This document shows, piece by piece, positions 1 to 7,562 of a stretch of DNA of 38,612 bases. Source of the stretch: Oscillospiraceae bacterium. GTDB lineage: Bacteria; Bacillota; Clostridia; Oscillospirales; Ruminococcaceae. Within the stretch, counting starts at the first letter, position 1; every line of letters begins with the position of its first letter. The translations under genes and the position numbers were made by a program. The notes under the pieces were generated by a model. The model saw only the letters and a list, made by a program, of their open reading frames with translations. It searched no databases and was not told the DNA's origin. The stretch covers positions 1 to 38,612 of the forward strand of contig JAIHAL010000015.1 of the NCBI GenBank assembly GCA_020054675.1. The letters run 5' to 3'.

Positions 1-25
1 TCTCTCTCCTCAAGAGCGCTTTGCT

Positions 26-54
26 ATTTTATCACATCTTTTCGCTTTTGTCAA
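26..54 (-). promoter_or_regulatory. Tandem promoter 3 of 3, leftward (rRNA-operon-like)
   Basis: On the minus strand there is a perfect TTGACA box (49-54), a 17-base spacer and TAAAAT (26-31). It is the most downstream of three similar promoters pointing out of the left edge. It shares an extended context with the copy exactly 100 bases upstream: an A-rich stretch before the -35 box and purine-rich spacer. Tandem strong promoters 100-120 bases apart with no ORF between them are typical of Firmicute rRNA operons. The target gene is outside the window, so this assignment is inference. Confidence 0.75.
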
Positions 55-125
55 GCACTTTTTTAAAGTTTTTTTCTTCCAAACTCTTTCGTGCTTTCCG
101 TTAGCTTCTTAGACGCAACTTTTAT

Positions 126-154
126 ATTTTATCACTTTCTTTCGGATTTGTCAA
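126..154 (-). promoter_or_regulatory. Tandem promoter 2 of 3, leftward (rRNA-operon-like)
   Basis: Minus-strand TTGACA (149-154), 17-base spacer, TAAAAT (126-131). About 50 bases around it are a diverged direct repeat of the promoter at 26-54, including the run of A residues upstream of the -35 box, which could act as an UP-like element. Confidence 0.75.
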
Positions 155-247
155 GTACTTTTTTCGAGGTTTTTTCTCCCTCTCCCCAACTACTCAACAC
201 CCACTCGAAGCCAGCCTCTATCATCCAGCCCCGAAAGCGACTTGATT

Positions 248-276
248 ATATTAGCATAGTTTTTGAAATGTGTCAA
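248..276 (-). promoter_or_regulatory. Tandem promoter 1 of 3, leftward (rRNA-operon-like)
   Basis: Minus-strand TTGACA (271-276), 17-base spacer, TAATAT (248-253). It is the most upstream of the three leftward promoters. Its surroundings differ from the other two. Apart from these promoters and the rightward chemoreceptor promoter at 409-437, I see no gene in 1-459; a 63-codon reading frame at 91-282 lies across promoters and has no ribosome site. Confidence 0.7.
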
Positions 277-408
277 GCGTAAAATCAAACTTTTTATTGC
301 TTTCGGCATTTTTTATATCTAATCACTAAATATAAAATGCTATGTGCACTATTTTCGACAAAAATCGTCATTTTGCTTTTAATATTAGGTATAACCATAT
401 TTTTTTAA

Positions 409-437
409 TTGACATTAATTTTTTGTAATGCTATAAT
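409..437 (+). promoter_or_regulatory. Sigma-A promoter of the chemoreceptor gene
   Basis: TTGACA (409-414), a 17-base spacer and TATAAT (432-437) form a consensus vegetative promoter about 77 bases before the chemoreceptor start codon. No sigma-D motif was found here, so this receptor appears to be transcribed independently of the flagellar sigma factor. Confidence 0.8.
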
Positions 438-513
438 TTAGCTGTAATTTTGCGTAAAATTGTATCAAAAAAATATTAATCTTTATATTTTGTGCCATCG
501 GGAGGAAACATCA

Positions 514-2676
514 ATGAAAATTAAAAAAATCAGTACAAAAATGTCCCTTATTCTTGTGGCAAGCATAGTTGTTGTCACGGTAGTTTCACTTGTGGGCAGC
601 TTTATCGGATTTATAAAAATATCCGACACCATTATTCACGAAATTTCAGAAAGCTCTATAAACGGAATTTTCAACGAACTTGAAGAGTTTAAAAGCGACT
701 CCCAGCAGTTTGCAAAAATGTATGCTGAAAAGGCGGACATAATTTCCGGTGTTGTAGGCGGAGGAAAAACCGGCCTTAACGCTGCTCTTGACGCAATAGG
801 CAATGTTGCCGGCGCAGATACCGACTTTATTTTCATAACAGATAAGACCGGGAAAATCGTGGCAAATTTCGGGATTCTCAATAAATCCGGCGATAACGAT
901 AAGCCTGAATTTTTAAAAGATTATGCGGGAACTTCAATTGCTTCAACAAAAGTGATCTCCGCGGCGATAAAGGGCGAATACACCACGGAAATGGAGCCTA
1001 TTCTCGATATAAAGCTTGCAATATGCTCCGCCGCACCTATAAATAATTCTTCCGGAACGCTTATGGGATTTCTTTGCACAGGCTATAACCTTGCAAAATA
1101 TACATTTGTAGATGACCTTAAATCATCCACTGGAAACGAGTATACCGTTTTCTCCGGCGATGAAAGAATAAATACAACTCTCAGCGAAAACGGGCAGCGT
1201 CTTGTCGGCACAAAACTTGACTCAAAGATAGCCAAAACAGTCTTGACCGAACAAAAAATCTTTACTAATGAAATTGTTTTCCGCGGAAGAAGATTTTATG
1301 CCATTTACAGACCTATAATAAATGATAAGACCGGAGAAACCATAGGTGCAATTTTTACAGGCCGTCCTGTTGAAGAAATATATGGCCTTATGCTTATAAT
1401 ATACGCTTTTGTTTTTGGCGCAATTGTAATTGCGGGAATAGTGGTAATCTTCCTTAACAGAATCTTCACTAAAAGGACTATTGTCCGCCCGCTTGAAAAG
1501 ATGTCAAGGCTTGCAACGGAGCTTTCAAGCGGAAACCTGCATGCTGAACCTGTTGAGCATAAATCAAGCGATGAACTTGGCGCCCTCTCCGATGCACTTT
1601 CATTTACTGTAACAACGCTCAGAAAATATGTTGACGATATTTCAACGAATCTGGGTCTTATGGCAAGCGGAGATTTTTCAAATGAGATAACAGAAAATTA
1701 CATAGGCGATTTCAGTCCCATAAAGGATTCACTTATAAAAATCTCAAAGGATTTGAGCACTACGCTCTCCTCAATTAAAACCTCAGCCGAACAGGTTAAA
1801 GCCGGAGCGGAACAGGTTTCAAACGGAGCCCAGCTCCTCTCGCAGGGCGCAACCGAACAGGCAAGCACAATGGAGGAACTTTCGGCAACCATTAATAACA
1901 TTTCCGATGATGTCCAAAGGAATGCTAAAAATGTCAACACAGCCACCAACTATGTTGAACAGACTGTCCGCGATGTAGAAAAGAGCAACGAAGAAATGAA
2001 GCGCATGCTTGAAGCTATGAATGACATCAGCTCATCTTCCGAAGAAATAAGCAAAATCAATAAGGTCATTGAAGACATTGCCTTCCAGACCAATATCCTT
2101 GCCCTTAACGCGGCAGTTGAGGCCGCACGCGCAGGAGCCGCAGGCAAAGGCTTTGCCGTTGTTGCCGATGAAGTAAGGAACCTTGCCTCCAAATCCGCCG
2201 AGGCGGCAAAGCAGACCACCCAGCTTATCGAGGGTTCAAAATCCGTTGTTGCCGAAGGCGCAAAAATTGCCGAAGAAACAGCTAAATCTCTTGAAGGCGT
2301 TTCAAAGAATTCGCTTCTTGTAAAGGATATTATAGAAAAAATTGACGAGGCCTCCGAACAGCAGGCGGCGGCAATCAAGCAGATTACGCAGGGAATCGAC
2401 CAGATTTCAACGGTTATCCAAACCAACTCCGCAACAGCGGAAGAAAGCGCCGCCGCAAGCGAGCAGCTTTCCGGACAGGCATCCATGCTTGAAAGCGAGG
2501 TTTCAAAATTCAAGCTTGCTTCCGATGTTTCAGCCTTTGCCGGCAGCTTGCAAAATGACGACCCGTTTGCGCCAAAGGATATTTTTCTTGACGAGCCGCA
2601 GGAAGTTTCATTCCCGTCATTGTCGCCTTCCCCAAGCGACTTCCCGAGCCTTGACAATTTTGACAGCAAATATTGA
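514..2676 (+). CDS. Methyl-accepting chemotaxis protein with periplasm-type Cache sensor
   Basis: Transmembrane chemoreceptor that senses a ligand outside the cell and controls CheA through CheW. The ATG at 514 was chosen over the in-frame ATG at 460 because GGGAGG (500-505) lies 8 bases before it. From that start the protein has 720 residues: transmembrane segment about 11-33, extracellular double Cache-like region about 40-285, transmembrane segment about 290-315, HAMP about 320-375, a second HAMP-like stretch about 376-425, and the cytoplasmic signalling coiled coil about 430-670. The highly conserved tip reads [20 protein letters not shown] (522-541). The tail is Ser/Pro/Asp-rich and ends DSKY, without a CheR-tethering pentapeptide. 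The gene is monocistronic, between its own promoter and a terminator. The ligand cannot be told from sequence. Confidence 0.95.
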   Translation: MKIKKISTKMSLILVASIVVVTVVSLVGSFIGFIKISDTIIHEISESSINGIFNELEEFKSDSQQFAKMYAEKADIISGVVGGGKTGLNAALDAIGNVAGADTDFIFITDKTGKIVANFGILNKSGDNDKPEFLKDYAGTSIASTKVISAAIKGEYTTEMEPILDIKLAICSAAPINNSSGTLMGFLCTGYNLAKYTFVDDLKSSTGNEYTVFSGDERINTTLSENGQRLVGTKLDSKIAKTVLTEQKIFTNEIVFRGRRFYAIYRPIINDKTGETIGAIFTGRPVEEIYGLMLIIYAFVFGAIVIAGIVVIFLNRIFTKRTIVRPLEKMSRLATELSSGNLHAEPVEHKSSDELGALSDALSFTVTTLRKYVDDISTNLGLMASGDFSNEITENYIGDFSPIKDSLIKISKDLSTTLSSIKTSAEQVKAGAEQVSNGAQLLSQGATEQASTMEELSATINNISDDVQRNAKNVNTATNYVEQTVRDVEKSNEEMKRMLEAMNDISSSSEEISKINKVIEDIAFQTNILALNAAVEAARAGAAGKGFAVVADEVRNLASKSAEAAKQTTQLIEGSKSVVAEGAKIAEETAKSLEGVSKNSLLVKDIIEKIDEASEQQAAAIKQITQGIDQISTVIQTNSATAEESAAASEQLSGQASMLESEVSKFKLASDVSAFAGSLQNDDPFAPKDIFLDEPQEVSFPSLSPSPSDFPSLDNFDSKY

Positions 2677-2680
2677 TGAA

Positions 2681-2712
2681 AAAATGCCGCACCAAAAAGG
2701 TGCGGCATTTTT
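2681..2712. terminator. Bidirectional intrinsic terminator
   Basis: Perfect inverted repeat AAAATGCCGCACC / GGTGCGGCATTTT around a loop of five A, followed by a T run on the plus strand and preceded by an A run that gives U's on the minus strand. It starts a few bases after the chemoreceptor stop and reaches the stop codon of the convergent reductase gene, so it can serve both. Confidence 0.9.
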
Positions 2713-3833
2713 TATTTGTCAAAGATTTTTGAAGCCCTTTGCAGAACATCGATTATTTCTATGTGCTGAGGGCATACTGTTTCGCATTGTCCGCAGGCAA
2801 GGCATGAGTTTGCGGTATGCCCGCCTTTTGTAATTCCGCCGTAGAAGAAATGCGGCCTGTCATGGTCGCCATAAGTGAGAACGGTGTTGTATGCGCTTAT
2901 AATATCCGGGATTTTTATTCCTGCGGGGCATCCGTCAACGCAATAAGCGCATCCTGTGCAAGGAATTGTGGGAGCGCTTAAAAGGTCATTCACCACATCT
3001 TCAAGGCAAAGTTTTTCCTTTTGGCTGAAAGGTTCAAGCGTTTTAAATGTCTTTATGTTGTCATCAAGCTGTTCCATGTCGGACATTCCGCTGAGCACGA
3101 CCGCAACCCCGTCAAGCAGTCCGCAGAATCTCATTGCCCAAGACGCAATGGACCTTTCTGGAGAAACTGCCTTCATTTTTTCTTCAAGGTCAGGGCGAAG
3201 CCTTGCAAGATTTCCGCCCTTTACCGGTTCCATTATCATTATGGGAACGCCATGCCTTCTTGCGACCTCATAGCATCCGCCGGAGCATACGATTTCATTG
3301 TCCCAGTCTATATAATTTATCTGCAGCTGCACAAAATCCACTTCCGGATGGTCTGTAAGGATTTTATCAAGCAAATCCGGCTTGTCGTGGAAAGAAAATC
3401 CGAAGTTTTTTATAAGGCCTTTTTTCTTCATTTCCTGTCCCCAAGCCCAGCAATCGTACTTGTCGTAAATTGCAAGGTGTCCGGTTTCGATGCTGTGGAG
3501 CAGATAAAAGTCAAAATATCCTGCTCCGGTGCGTTCAAGCTCTTCATTGAAGATTTTATCCACATCCTCCTTGCATTTAAGCTCCCATGCGGGAAGCTTG
3601 TCGGCAATAGTAAAACTTTCGCGCGGATGGCGCATAACAAGTGCTTCCTTTAATGCCACCTCAGATTTCCCGCCATGATAAACGTAAGCGGTATCGAAGT
3701 AAGTAAACCCGTTTTCCATGAATTTATCGACCATTTTGCAGGTCATTTCCATGTCTATCTGCCCATTTTTCATGGGAAGCCTCATAAAGCCGAATCCCAG
3801 CTTTGGAATTTTCAATAAATCTTCTCTCTTCAT
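2712..3833 (-). CDS. Aldo/keto reductase with C-terminal 2[4Fe-4S] ferredoxin domain
   Basis: Predicted cytosolic oxidoreductase of 373 residues. Residues 1-270 form the aldo/keto reductase barrel with the usual tetrad visible: Asp47, a Tyr at 50 or 52 (FDTAYVYHGGKSE), Lys79 (ADKLP) and His113 (LLHS). Residues 292-354 carry two ferredoxin-like cluster motifs: C292, C295, C298 and C302 (CxxCxxCxxxCP), and C344, C347, C350 and C354. This fusion is common in anaerobes as a 4Fe-4S aldo/keto reductase; the physiological substrate is not known for most members. A good ribosome site (AAGGGGTG) precedes the ATG and lies at the very edge of the neighbouring repeat element. The gene stands alone, convergent with the chemoreceptor gene. 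Confidence 0.9.
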   Translation of the reverse strand: MKREDLLKIPKLGFGFMRLPMKNGQIDMEMTCKMVDKFMENGFTYFDTAYVYHGGKSEVALKEALVMRHPRESFTIADKLPAWELKCKEDVDKIFNEELERTGAGYFDFYLLHSIETGHLAIYDKYDCWAWGQEMKKKGLIKNFGFSFHDKPDLLDKILTDHPEVDFVQLQINYIDWDNEIVCSGGCYEVARRHGVPIMIMEPVKGGNLARLRPDLEEKMKAVSPERSIASWAMRFCGLLDGVAVVLSGMSDMEQLDDNIKTFKTLEPFSQKEKLCLEDVVNDLLSAPTIPCTGCAYCVDGCPAGIKIPDIISAYNTVLTYGDHDRPHFFYGGITKGGHTANSCLACGQCETVCPQHIEIIDVLQRASKIFDK

Positions 3834-3844
3834 AATTGCACCCC

Positions 3845-4320
3845 TTTTAGTTGTTAGATGTTAGACGTTAGATGTTAGAAAAAGCGCCCCACCTCAATAA
3901 GAAAAACTTTCCGCTGATAAAGTAGTTAAGGCAAGCGAAGTTCCAAGACCTGCTTTTTAGTTGTTAGTTGTTAGCCGTTAGGCGTTAGAAATAAAAGCGC
4001 CCATCCTTAACAAGAAAAATTTTCTGCTGATAAAGTAGTTAAGGCTAACGGAGTTAAAGACCTGATTTTCGTAGTAAAATTGGAGTAGTGCGCACCGAGG
4101 CGAAAAGCAGGTCATATTTTTGTAGCCGTAATTCGCCGAGCAGGGCGCAAGCGATAGCGTGGCGCCCGTTGCCGGCGAATAGGCGGACGAGGACGCATAA
4201 AATCAGGCGCTTTTTGGTTACTTTTTGCCGCCGGGCAAAAAGTAACCGGGGGGCTTAAATAAATTCAACTTGTTTTTATTGTAATTCGGGGGGCGGAGCC
4301 ACCCGCTGAAAAAGCAAATA
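3845..4320 (+). repeat. Structured intergenic repeat, copy A (forward)
   Basis: Non-coding element filling the gap between the reductase and kinase genes. It begins CTTTTAG followed by GTTAGNN heptamers (3853-3878). The first ~110 bases are tandemly duplicated: a second heptamer block starts at about 3958, and each copy has a stem of the type CCTTAAC / GTTAAGG (about 3891-3931 and 4004-4044). Then come hairpin H1, GACCTGATTTTCG (4059-4071) with CGAAAAGCAGGTC (4101-4113); nested hairpin H2, ATTCGCCG / CGGCGAAT (4131-4138, 4173-4180) enclosing GGGCGC / GCGCCC (4143-4148, 4162-4167); and a perfect 14-bp hairpin H3, GGTTACTTTTTGCC / GGCAAAAAGTAACC (4216-4247). No ORF of substance is present. Confidence 0.85.
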
Positions 4321-4324
4321 AATT

Positions 4325-4909
4325 TCAATCAGTATTAAAAGAAAACTTGCATTTTTCCTCAATATTAAAAGCCTTAAAGTATTCATTTTCAAGAGGAATC
4401 CATACATTCATGAATTTTTCATGCATTTCCATGCCGTTTCTTTTGAGGATTCTTCTGCTTTGCTCCTCCGGCGAAATTTTCAAAAACACCTTTATATCAA
4501 AAACATCCCCAAAAAACGGATGAAGGCTGTAAACTCCCTCAATTATATTAAGCTTTTTAGGCTCAAAAAAGATTTCTCCGCCCATTTTTCCGGTTGAGCA
4601 ATCATAAGGCTGATAAGAAAATGGCCCTTTCCCAAGCAGCTTGTCAAGCGCCTGCTCCTTAAAGCGTTCGTAATCAATATTCCCGCCCGGCTCTGAAAGC
4701 CGCTCCTTTGTCCTTTGTTCCGGCCTTAAAAAGAAGTGGTCCATATGCAGTACATTGCAGTCGTATTTTTCTTTGATGATGCCGGCAAGCGTAGTTTTGC
4801 CGGAAGCGCAGCTGCCGTCAATTGCCGCGATAATAAAATCCCTTGACGCAAGCAGTTCTTCAAGCCTGTCAAAAAAAGGCTTAAACAGCTCTTGGCGGTT
4901 CTCTGTCAT
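4325..4909 (-). CDS. P-loop kinase, uridine-kinase-like
   Basis: Predicted cytosolic nucleotide-dependent kinase of 194 residues, a normal length for the uridine kinase/phosphoribulokinase-like group. The Walker A loop GSCASGKT is at residues 32-39 after a buried beta strand (FIIAAIDG). Further family-like elements are HMDHFF (lid and base-binding region) and NIIEGVYSLHP (Walker B-like strand). The start codon lies inside the upstream ECF S-component gene (29-base overlap), which implies translational coupling and suggests that it phosphorylates whatever that transporter imports. The real substrate could be a nucleoside, a vitamin precursor or another small alcohol; calling it uridine kinase would go beyond the evidence. 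No ribosome site of the strongest type is seen, consistent with coupling. Confidence 0.8.
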   Translation of the reverse strand: MTENRQELFKPFFDRLEELLASRDFIIAAIDGSCASGKTTLAGIIKEKYDCNVLHMDHFFLRPEQRTKERLSEPGGNIDYERFKEQALDKLLGKGPFSYQPYDCSTGKMGGEIFFEPKKLNIIEGVYSLHPFFGDVFDIKVFLKISPEEQSRRILKRNGMEMHEKFMNVWIPLENEYFKAFNIEEKCKFSFNTD

Positions 4910-5429
4910 ACATCACACCTGTTTTTTCAAGCAAAATCACAACCGCCGGCACAAGCAAGAGCTGCAAAATTATTCCCGGAACCGCATTTAAAACCGCTCC
5001 CGCCAAAAATGCGGAAACAGTGAATGTTTTTCCGCCGACTCCAAGCAGCACAGCCTGAACAATTCCCCAAACAATCCTGCCCGAAACCATAGCCGTCAAA
5101 AGCGAAAGATAAATCCCCGCGGTGCCTTTAAAGAATCTTCTATAAAGAAAACCTATAACCGCGCCATAAGCCGCAAGCTCAAATGTCATGGCAAGAGCTG
5201 TCGGATAAATCGGCGGCATACCGAAAATCACAGACCTGAGCAGCGGAAGTATTGCTCCCACGGCAAGTCCATACTCCCACCCGCAGATTATTCCGCAAAG
5301 CAGCACAGGAATGTGCATGGGCAGCAGCATGCTCCCCACCTGCGGAACTTGTCCCGTCAAAAACGGCAAAACAAGCCCCAGTCCCAAGAACACCGCGGAA
5401 AGCGTAAGTTTTTTCGTTGAAAATTTCAT
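4881..5429 (-). CDS. ECF transporter S-component (substrate-binding membrane protein)
   Basis: Very hydrophobic protein of 182 residues with about five or six membrane segments, the size and pattern of ECF-type S-components, which bind a micronutrient and associate with the shared EcfA/EcfA'/EcfT module. The segment LPMHIPVLLCGIICG near residues 36-50 and GMPPIYPTALAM further on are typical of the PF12822 family. The ATG follows a GGGGGAAC ribosome site. No ATPase or EcfT gene lies nearby, so it presumably uses an energising module encoded elsewhere (group II arrangement). Substrate unknown; the overlapping kinase suggests uptake followed by phosphorylation. Confidence 0.82.
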   Translation of the reverse strand: MKFSTKKLTLSAVFLGLGLVLPFLTGQVPQVGSMLLPMHIPVLLCGIICGWEYGLAVGAILPLLRSVIFGMPPIYPTALAMTFELAAYGAVIGFLYRRFFKGTAGIYLSLLTAMVSGRIVWGIVQAVLLGVGGKTFTVSAFLAGAVLNAVPGIILQLLLVPAVVILLEKTGVMYDREPPRAV

Positions 5430-5457
5430 CCTTGTTCCCCCTTTTCAATTTGATTTT

Positions 5458-5488
5458 ATTATAAACCTTAGAGCAAGCTCGAAGTCAA
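5458..5488 (-). promoter_or_regulatory. Probable promoter of the S-component/kinase pair
   Basis: On the minus strand TTGACT (5483-5488) is followed by TATAAT (5458-5463) at a 19-base spacing, or by TTTATA at 17. It sits about 30 bases before the S-component start codon. The long spacing makes it a moderate candidate. Confidence 0.5.
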
Positions 5489-5502
5489 GAGTTTTTTTGC
5501 TG

Positions 5503-5531
5503 TTGATTTTAAACAAAAATAATGATATAAT
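5503..5531 (+). promoter_or_regulatory. Promoter of tRNA-Arg
   Basis: TTGATT (5503-5508), a 17-base spacer and TATAAT (5526-5531), ending 18 bases before the mature tRNA 5' end. It is divergent from the S-component promoter. Confidence 0.75.
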
Positions 5532-5549
5532 ATTTTACGTTGCTAATAT

Positions 5550-5626
5550 GTGCCCGTAGCTCAGTTGGATAGAGCGTCAGACTCCGACTCTGAAGGCCGC
5601 TGGTTCGAATCCAGTCGGGCATACCA
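5550..5626 (+). tRNA. tRNA-Arg, anticodon CCG, CCA encoded
   Basis: Full cloverleaf: acceptor GTGCCCG pairs with CGGGCAT (the first pair is G-T); D arm AGCTCAGTTGGATAGAGC; anticodon stem TCAGA/TCTGA around loop CTCCGAC with anticodon CCG at 5584-5586, which reads the Arg codon CGG; T arm contains the invariant GGTTCGAATCC. Discriminator A is followed by encoded CCA (5624-5626). A short hairpin GCAGGC/GCCTGC (5627-5641) follows directly. Confidence 0.95.
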
Positions 5627-5635
5627 GCAGGCGGA

Positions 5636-5859
5636 GCCTGCACCAATGCCGTTTCGGTACATCTGAAAATAAACTTCCACCCGCAGGGGCGGTTTACAAG
5701 AACCTTTCCTCCCACCCGCAGGGGCAGTTTACATAGTATCTTGCTTTTTTATCAGGCTGAACCTGCACGCATTGCCGGCTCGGTACATCCGAAAATAAAC
5801 TTCCACCCGCAGGGGCGGTTTACAAGAACCTCTACTCCCACCCGCAGCAGGCAGTCATA
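5636..5859 (+). repeat. Direct repeat of ~100 bp downstream of tRNA-Arg
   Basis: Two related copies, about 5636-5734 and 5760-5859, start with a CCTGCAC-like word and share CGGTACATC, GAAAATAAACTTCCACCCGC and AGGGGCGGTTTACAAGAACC. Each copy also contains the word CCACCCGCAG twice. Short frames across them on the minus strand have no ribosome site and look incidental. The two halves are separated by about 25 bases with a T run. Function unknown; they could be remnants of a duplicated tRNA trailer. Confidence 0.75.
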
Positions 5860-5870
5860 TAAAAAATTTG

Positions 5871-5898
5871 CCACCCGAATGGGTGGTTTTTTATTTTT
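5871..5898. terminator. Intrinsic terminator, probably bidirectional
   Basis: CCACCC GAAT GGGTGG (5871-5886) followed on the plus strand by a 12-base T-rich tract. It would end the tRNA-Arg transcript. On the minus strand the same hairpin lies just after the stop codon of the truncated regulator, with a T run four bases beyond, so it can also end the nucleoside operon. Confidence 0.8.
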
Positions 5899-6235
5899 AC
5901 TCAATATCCACTTTGGATGAAACATTTTCTTTAAGTTTTTCATACTGCTGCTGATTGATTATTATTTTATTTCCCTTTCGCGAAATAAGCCCTTGGCTTT
6001 CAAATTTTTTAAGTCCTCTGGTAATGCTTTTTATACATAGACCAGTGGCGTCCGCCAAGGTTTGCCTTTCGTTTTTCATGTACAGGCATCCGTTCTCGCT
6101 CGATTGCTCATACCGCTTGACAAAAAGCCATGCCAGCCTGTCGTTTCCCTGCATAAGCAAAAAGACTCTTTCTTTTCTTGCCTGCCTTAGCAGATATTCT
6201 GCGACCAATTTTGCTTCCAATTTCAAAGCCCTCAT
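5897..6235 (-). pseudogene. Truncated CRP/FNR-family regulator (C-helix plus HTH only)
   Basis: The 112-residue frame matches only the C-terminal half of a CRP/FNR regulator: the long dimerisation helix (about residues 1-45) and a winged helix-turn-helix (about 55-105) containing TLADATGLCIKSITRGL. The cyclic-nucleotide/effector domain of roughly 110 residues is missing. Upstream, a 12-codon frame (6232-6270) with a good GGAG ribosome site encodes MKNKYLYEALPS, which looks like the normal start of such a protein; its TGA overlaps this ATG (ATGA). An internal deletion that removed the sensor domain and shifted the frame explains this. It follows deoB by 39 bases, so it is the last gene of the nucleoside operon and may have been its local regulator. 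It could still be translated by coupling as a bare DNA-binding protein. Confidence 0.7.
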
Positions 6236-6309
6236 GAAGGCAGAGCCTCATACAGATATTTGTTTTTCATTGTCTTTTCTCCAACTTCAATGTGCGGAGC
6301 TGTGATAGG

Positions 6310-7500
6310 TCAAACCAATTCTTTCAGAATAGATTCGCCTATTGTATTCTCCGGCATTTTTACGCCGAAATTATCAGCTATGGAGGCGCCTGTCACGGCG
6401 AAAGTATCCTCATCTTTTAATTTTCCGCCCTCACGCATCTTTTTTGAATATGCTATAAACGGCACATATTCCCTTGTGTGGTCGGTTCCGGTATAAGTCG
6501 GGTCATTGCCATGGTCGGCGGTTAAAATCAAAAGGTCGTCCTCCTTTAATTTTTCAAGAAGAGCTCCCAATTTCTCGTCGAATTTTTCTATTTCGCGGGC
6601 ATAGCCCTCCACGTTTCTCCTATGTCCCCAAAGCGCGTCAAAATCAACCAGATTTACAAAGCAAAGGCCATGGAAATCTTTTTGGCTTATCTCAATCGTT
6701 TGCTCCATGCCATGCACCGAACTGTCTGAGTGATATGTTTCCGTAAGGCCCTCTCCGCAGAAAATGTCGTTGATTTTCCCTACTCCAATTACATCCAATC
6801 CGGCGTTTTTCAGAGCATTCAATACCGTTTCGCCTGTTGGTTCAAGAGCATAATCCCGCCTGTTGCTTGTGCGTTTAAATTCGCCTTTTTTCTTTCCGAT
6901 ATACGGTCTTGCAATAACCCGTCCTACTCTCCATTCGTCTTTTAGGGTAATTTTTCTTGCTATTTCGCAGCATCGGTAAAGGTTTTCCAAGTCAAAGGTT
7001 TCTTCGTTTCCGCATATTTGGAGCACCGAATCGGCGGAGGTATATACTATCATTGCTCCGGTATTGATTTCTTCTTCGCCAAGCTCGTCTATGATTTCCG
7101 TGCCGCTTGCGCTTTTGTTGCCGATGACCCGTTTTCCGCATTGCCTTTCCAATTCTTTAATCAGTTCTTCAGGAAATCCGGTTTCCGTAAATGTTTTAAA
7201 CGGCTTTTCTGTCTTTATGCCCATCATTTCCCAGTGCCCGGTCATTGTATCCTTGCCGTTGCTGGCTTCGCTCAAACGCATATAGCGTCCCATGGGATTT
7301 GGAACGCCCTTCATGTTTCCGGCAGGATGAAGATTAAGCATCCCAAGTTTTTGCAGGTTTGGGATGTTCAATGTTTTTGTCTTTTCAAGGATATGACCGA
7401 AAGTATCCACGCCAATGTCGCCGAACTTTTCGGAATCCGGCATGGCGCCGATTCCGAGCGAATCAAGAACAATTACGAAAATTCTTTTATAATCATGCAT
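6310..7500 (-). CDS. deoB: Phosphopentomutase
   Basis: Interconverts (deoxy)ribose 1-phosphate and 5-phosphate, linking nucleoside phosphorolysis to the pentose pathway. The 396-residue length is normal. It belongs to the alkaline phosphatase superfamily: Asp13 in [12 protein letters not shown] is the first metal ligand, [13 protein letters not shown] holds the expected phospho-threonine region, and [19 protein letters not shown] supplies further metal ligands. A GGAG ribosome site lies 8 bases before the ATG. It is the eighth gene of the minus-strand nucleoside operon, 62 bases after cdd. Confidence 0.96.
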   Translation of the reverse strand: MHDYKRIFVIVLDSLGIGAMPDSEKFGDIGVDTFGHILEKTKTLNIPNLQKLGMLNLHPAGNMKGVPNPMGRYMRLSEASNGKDTMTGHWEMMGIKTEKPFKTFTETGFPEELIKELERQCGKRVIGNKSASGTEIIDELGEEEINTGAMIVYTSADSVLQICGNEETFDLENLYRCCEIARKITLKDEWRVGRVIARPYIGKKKGEFKRTSNRRDYALEPTGETVLNALKNAGLDVIGVGKINDIFCGEGLTETYHSDSSVHGMEQTIEISQKDFHGLCFVNLVDFDALWGHRRNVEGYAREIEKFDEKLGALLEKLKEDDLLILTADHGNDPTYTGTDHTREYVPFIAYSKKMREGGKLKDEDTFAVTGASIADNFGVKMPENTIGESILKELV

Positions 7501-7562
7501 CTTAATTTCTCCTTCAAGTCATCATCGGCATCAGATTTTCAAACGCCTGAAATTCATGCCCT

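Noticed and set aside
91..282. 63-codon frame at the left edge
   Set aside because: It spans two of the three antisense promoters, lacks a ribosome site and has T-rich, low-complexity composition.
300..460. Sigma-D promoter for the chemoreceptor
   Set aside because: No TAAA-N15-GCCGATA-like sequence; a consensus TTGACA/TATAAT pair is present instead.
1950..2708. 252-codon frame opposite the chemoreceptor
   Set aside because: It is the antisense shadow of the repetitive signalling coiled coil, with Ser/Ala/Cys-rich composition and no ribosome site.
3845..3990. GTTAG heptamer arrays as a CRISPR array
   Set aside because: The repeat unit is only 5 conserved plus 2 variable bases with no 20-40 base spacers, and no cas genes are present.
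5509..5715. Minus-strand reading frame covering tRNA-Arg and the repeat behind it
   Set aside because: It is the antisense of the tRNA (a well-known kind of false protein) and has no ribosome site.
5550..5900. Integrative element attached to tRNA-Arg
   Set aside because: No integrase gene, and no copy of the tRNA 3' end is seen further along; the neighbouring genes are core metabolism.
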